Positions 12,324 to 13,901 of a stretch of 13,901 nt of DNA are shown here, in pieces. The notes beneath the pieces were generated by a model. The model was not told the DNA's origin. It was given only the letters and a program-made list of their open reading frames with translations, and searched no databases. Each line of letters begins with the position of its first letter. Within the stretch, counting starts at the first letter, position 1. A program made the position numbers and the translations under genes. The DNA lies in NCBI GenBank assembly GCA_002335115.1, contig DDCR01000015.1, positions 1-13,901 on the forward strand, read 5' to 3'. The stretch is from Oceanospirillaceae bacterium UBA2001. GTDB lineage: Bacteria; Pseudomonadota; Gammaproteobacteria; Pseudomonadales; Balneatricaceae.

Positions 12324-13901
12324 GAGCGGCGCCATGTGTGGTATCGTTTTAACCAAAGCAGCAATTTAGGGTTAACTTGATTGCGCTTCCAATTGCCAGC
12401 TACATATTTGTTGGCTTCTGCCATGGTGGGATAAATATGAATGGTACCTAGCACTTTGTTTAATCCGAGGTTGTATTTCATAGCGATTACAAACTCAGCA
12501 ATGAGTTCAGCAGCGTGGGCACCAACAATGGTAACGCCTAATATTTTGTCTTTTTCTGGCACCGTTAAAACTTTAACGAAGCCTTCGGCAGCGCCATCGC
12601 AGATGGCCCTGTCTAAATCATCAATACCATAACGGGTCACTTGGTAAGGGATACCTTGTTGGATTGCTTCTTGTTCATTCAGTCCAACTCTTGCCACTTC
12701 AGGGTCAACAAAAGTGGCCCAAGGCATGACACGATAGTCCACTTTAAAGCGCTTAAATTGCCCAAATAAAGCGTTTACACAGGCATACCAGGCTTGATGG
12801 GCGGCAGCATGGGTAAATTGATATGGTCCAGCAACGTCACCTGCAGCATAGATGTTAGGAAATAAGGTGGCCAAATAATCGTTCGTTTGCACCACCTTAT
12901 CAGTGGAAATTCCAAGTGCCTCTAAACCAAAACCCTTTAATCTGGGTGCCCGTCCTACTGCGACGATGATTTGGTCAAAGTTAATACGCCTATTCTGGCC
13001 TTGGTGTGCCACTTCAAGCCACTTATCCTCGTTGTCCTCCAGTTTGGTTACACCACAACTTAAGGCTGTATGGTCTGTCAGCACTTTAACACCATCATGT
13101 TGTAATGCCTCTTTTACAAATTGGGAGACCTCCAGGTCTTCTCTTATCATGAGGCGATCGAGCATTTCTACTTGAGTCACCTGAGATCCTAACCGAGCAA
13201 AAGATTGGGCCAGTTCACAACCAATGGGGCCACCTCCAAGGATCACGAGACGTTGAGGTGGCTTATTTTCATAACGCAACTTCTCCCACAAGGTGTCTGA
13301 AGTGAGATAGCCAGTCGTATCTAACCCAGGTAAAGCGGGCACAAAGGGGGCAGCGCCTGTGGCTATTATAATGCTACGGCTAGTGAGTTGAGTAATGCTG
13401 CCATCAGCATGAGTGATGTCTAACTTCCATGGGCTAGTTAACTTCGCGTGACCTTGTAATACTTCAACACCCAAAGATTGGTAGCGCTCAACGCTGTCGT
13501 GTGGCGCAATGGCAGCAATCACCTGGTGTATGCGCTGCATCACTTTATTAAAACTAAAGCTGGGGTTGGACGCCTCAAGGCCGAAACGATCCGCGTGTTT
13601 AATTTGGTGCGCCACCTTGGCACTTTTAATCAGAGCCTTGGATGGAACACAACCGTAGTTGAGGCAGTCACCACCCATTTCTCGGGTTTCAATTAGGGTG
13701 ACCTTTGCTCGCACCACAGCGGCGATGTAAGCTGAAACCAACCCTGCCGCACCAGCCCCTATGATGATGACGTTGCGATCAAATAGTTTGGGTTTGACCC
13801 ACTTGGCATAAACTTTACGACGCTGATAAAAGTCTACAGCAAAACGTGCCATCCAAGGCAATAGCCCCAATGCAGCAAAAGATATGAGCAAAAAAGGTGA
13901 C
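12320..13901 (-). CDS. Mercuric-reductase-like FAD-dependent disulfide oxidoreductase, N-terminus beyond the window; probable TVP38/TMEM64 fusion
   Basis: The frame is open to the window edge, so the first codons in view are not the start. Numbering from 13891: a membrane helix ending near residue 20 and a basic linker (24-38), then FAD-binding GAGAAG (45-50), the redox-active pair Cys76/Cys81 in GGDCLNYGCVPSK, the NAD site LGGGPIGCELA (218-228), the second FAD motif YAAGDVAG (348-355) and the dimerisation domain (about 390-500). The C-terminal motif reads H-I-Y-P-T (485-489); Tyr replaces the His of lipoamide and glutathione reductases. There is no C-terminal Cys-Cys pair and no heavy-metal domain in view, so Hg(II) reduction is unlikely. 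The membrane helix fits the known fusion of a TVP38/TMEM64 membrane domain with this kind of oxidoreductase, whose substrate is unknown. It is the first visible gene of the ynj cluster and overlaps ynjF by 4 bp. Confidence 0.85.
   Translation of the reverse strand, partial: SPFLLISFAALGLLPWMARFAVDFYQRRKVYAKWVKPKLFDRNVIIIGAGAAGLVSAYIAAVVRAKVTLIETREMGGDCLNYGCVPSKALIKSAKVAHQIKHADRFGLEASNPSFSFNKVMQRIHQVIAAIAPHDSVERYQSLGVEVLQGHAKLTSPWKLDITHADGSITQLTSRSIIIATGAAPFVPALPGLDTTGYLTSDTLWEKLRYENKPPQRLVILGGGPIGCELAQSFARLGSQVTQVEMLDRLMIREDLEVSQFVKEALQHDGVKVLTDHTALSCGVTKLEDNEDKWLEVAHQGQNRRINFDQIIVAVGRAPRLKGFGLEALGISTDKVVQTNDYLATLFPNIYAAGDVAGPYQFTHAAAHQAWYACVNALFGQFKRFKVDYRVMPWATFVDPEVARVGLNEQEAIQQGIPYQVTRYGIDDLDRAICDGAAEGFVKVLTVPEKDKILGVTIVGAHAAELIAEFVIAMKYNLGLNKVLGTIHIYPTMAEANKYVAGNWKRNQVNPKLLLWLKRYHTWRRS

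Noticed and set aside
12320..13901. Calling the oxidoreductase mercuric reductase (merA)
   Set aside because: It lacks the C-terminal Cys-Cys pair, and no other mer gene is nearby.

Overview
The window looks like chromosomal DNA of a moderately AT-rich proteobacterium, most likely a marine or hydrocarbon-associated gammaproteobacterium. That guess rests on the recognisable ynjB-ynjC-ynjD plus ynjF genes and on the toluene/alkene-monooxygenase electron-transfer genes. There is no rRNA, tRNA, IS element or CRISPR array to settle the taxonomy, so the organism is inference.

Left part, plus strand (1-1364): the 3' end of a Rieske ferredoxin of the toluene/alkene/isoprene monooxygenase type, then the matching NADH:ferredoxin reductase (2Fe-2S + FAD + NAD domains). 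Together they would pass electrons from NADH through FAD and two 2Fe-2S centres to a diiron hydroxylase whose genes must lie to the left of the window. A 557-bp AT-rich spacer follows, with repeats, hairpins and a candidate promoter.

Middle part, plus strand (1922-7025): a complete NitT/TauT-type (SsuABC/TauABC-like) ABC importer with an unusual composition. It has one secreted substrate-binding protein, two different permeases, two different ATPases and a 64-residue two-helix membrane protein, in the order binding protein, permease 1, ATPase 1, permease 2, ATPase 2, small protein. The ATPases carry complementary defects: ATPase 1 has a degenerate signature (VSSGL for LSGGQ) and ATPase 2 has Thr for the switch His. 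A heterodimer would therefore have one canonical and one degenerate ATP site, an arrangement known from asymmetric ABC exporters and unexpected in this importer family. A 274-bp gap between the binding protein and permease 1 holds four consecutive potential stem-loops, which could set the excess of binding protein over membrane parts. The substrate is unknown; the position next to the monooxygenase genes suggests, but does not prove, a link to its substrate or product.

Right part, minus strand (13901 down to 7071): a tightly packed cluster read right to left. It holds a mercuric-reductase-like flavoprotein disulfide oxidoreductase (probably the C-terminal part of a TVP38/TMEM64 fusion cut by the window edge), a CDP-alcohol phosphatidyltransferase (YnjF), and the YnjB-YnjC-YnjD ABC transporter, joined by ATGA and TAATG overlaps or short gaps. 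After 276 bp comes a separate class I glutamine amidotransferase gene with its own good ribosome-binding site. It ends convergently with the small membrane protein gene across a 45-bp gap that holds a hairpin.
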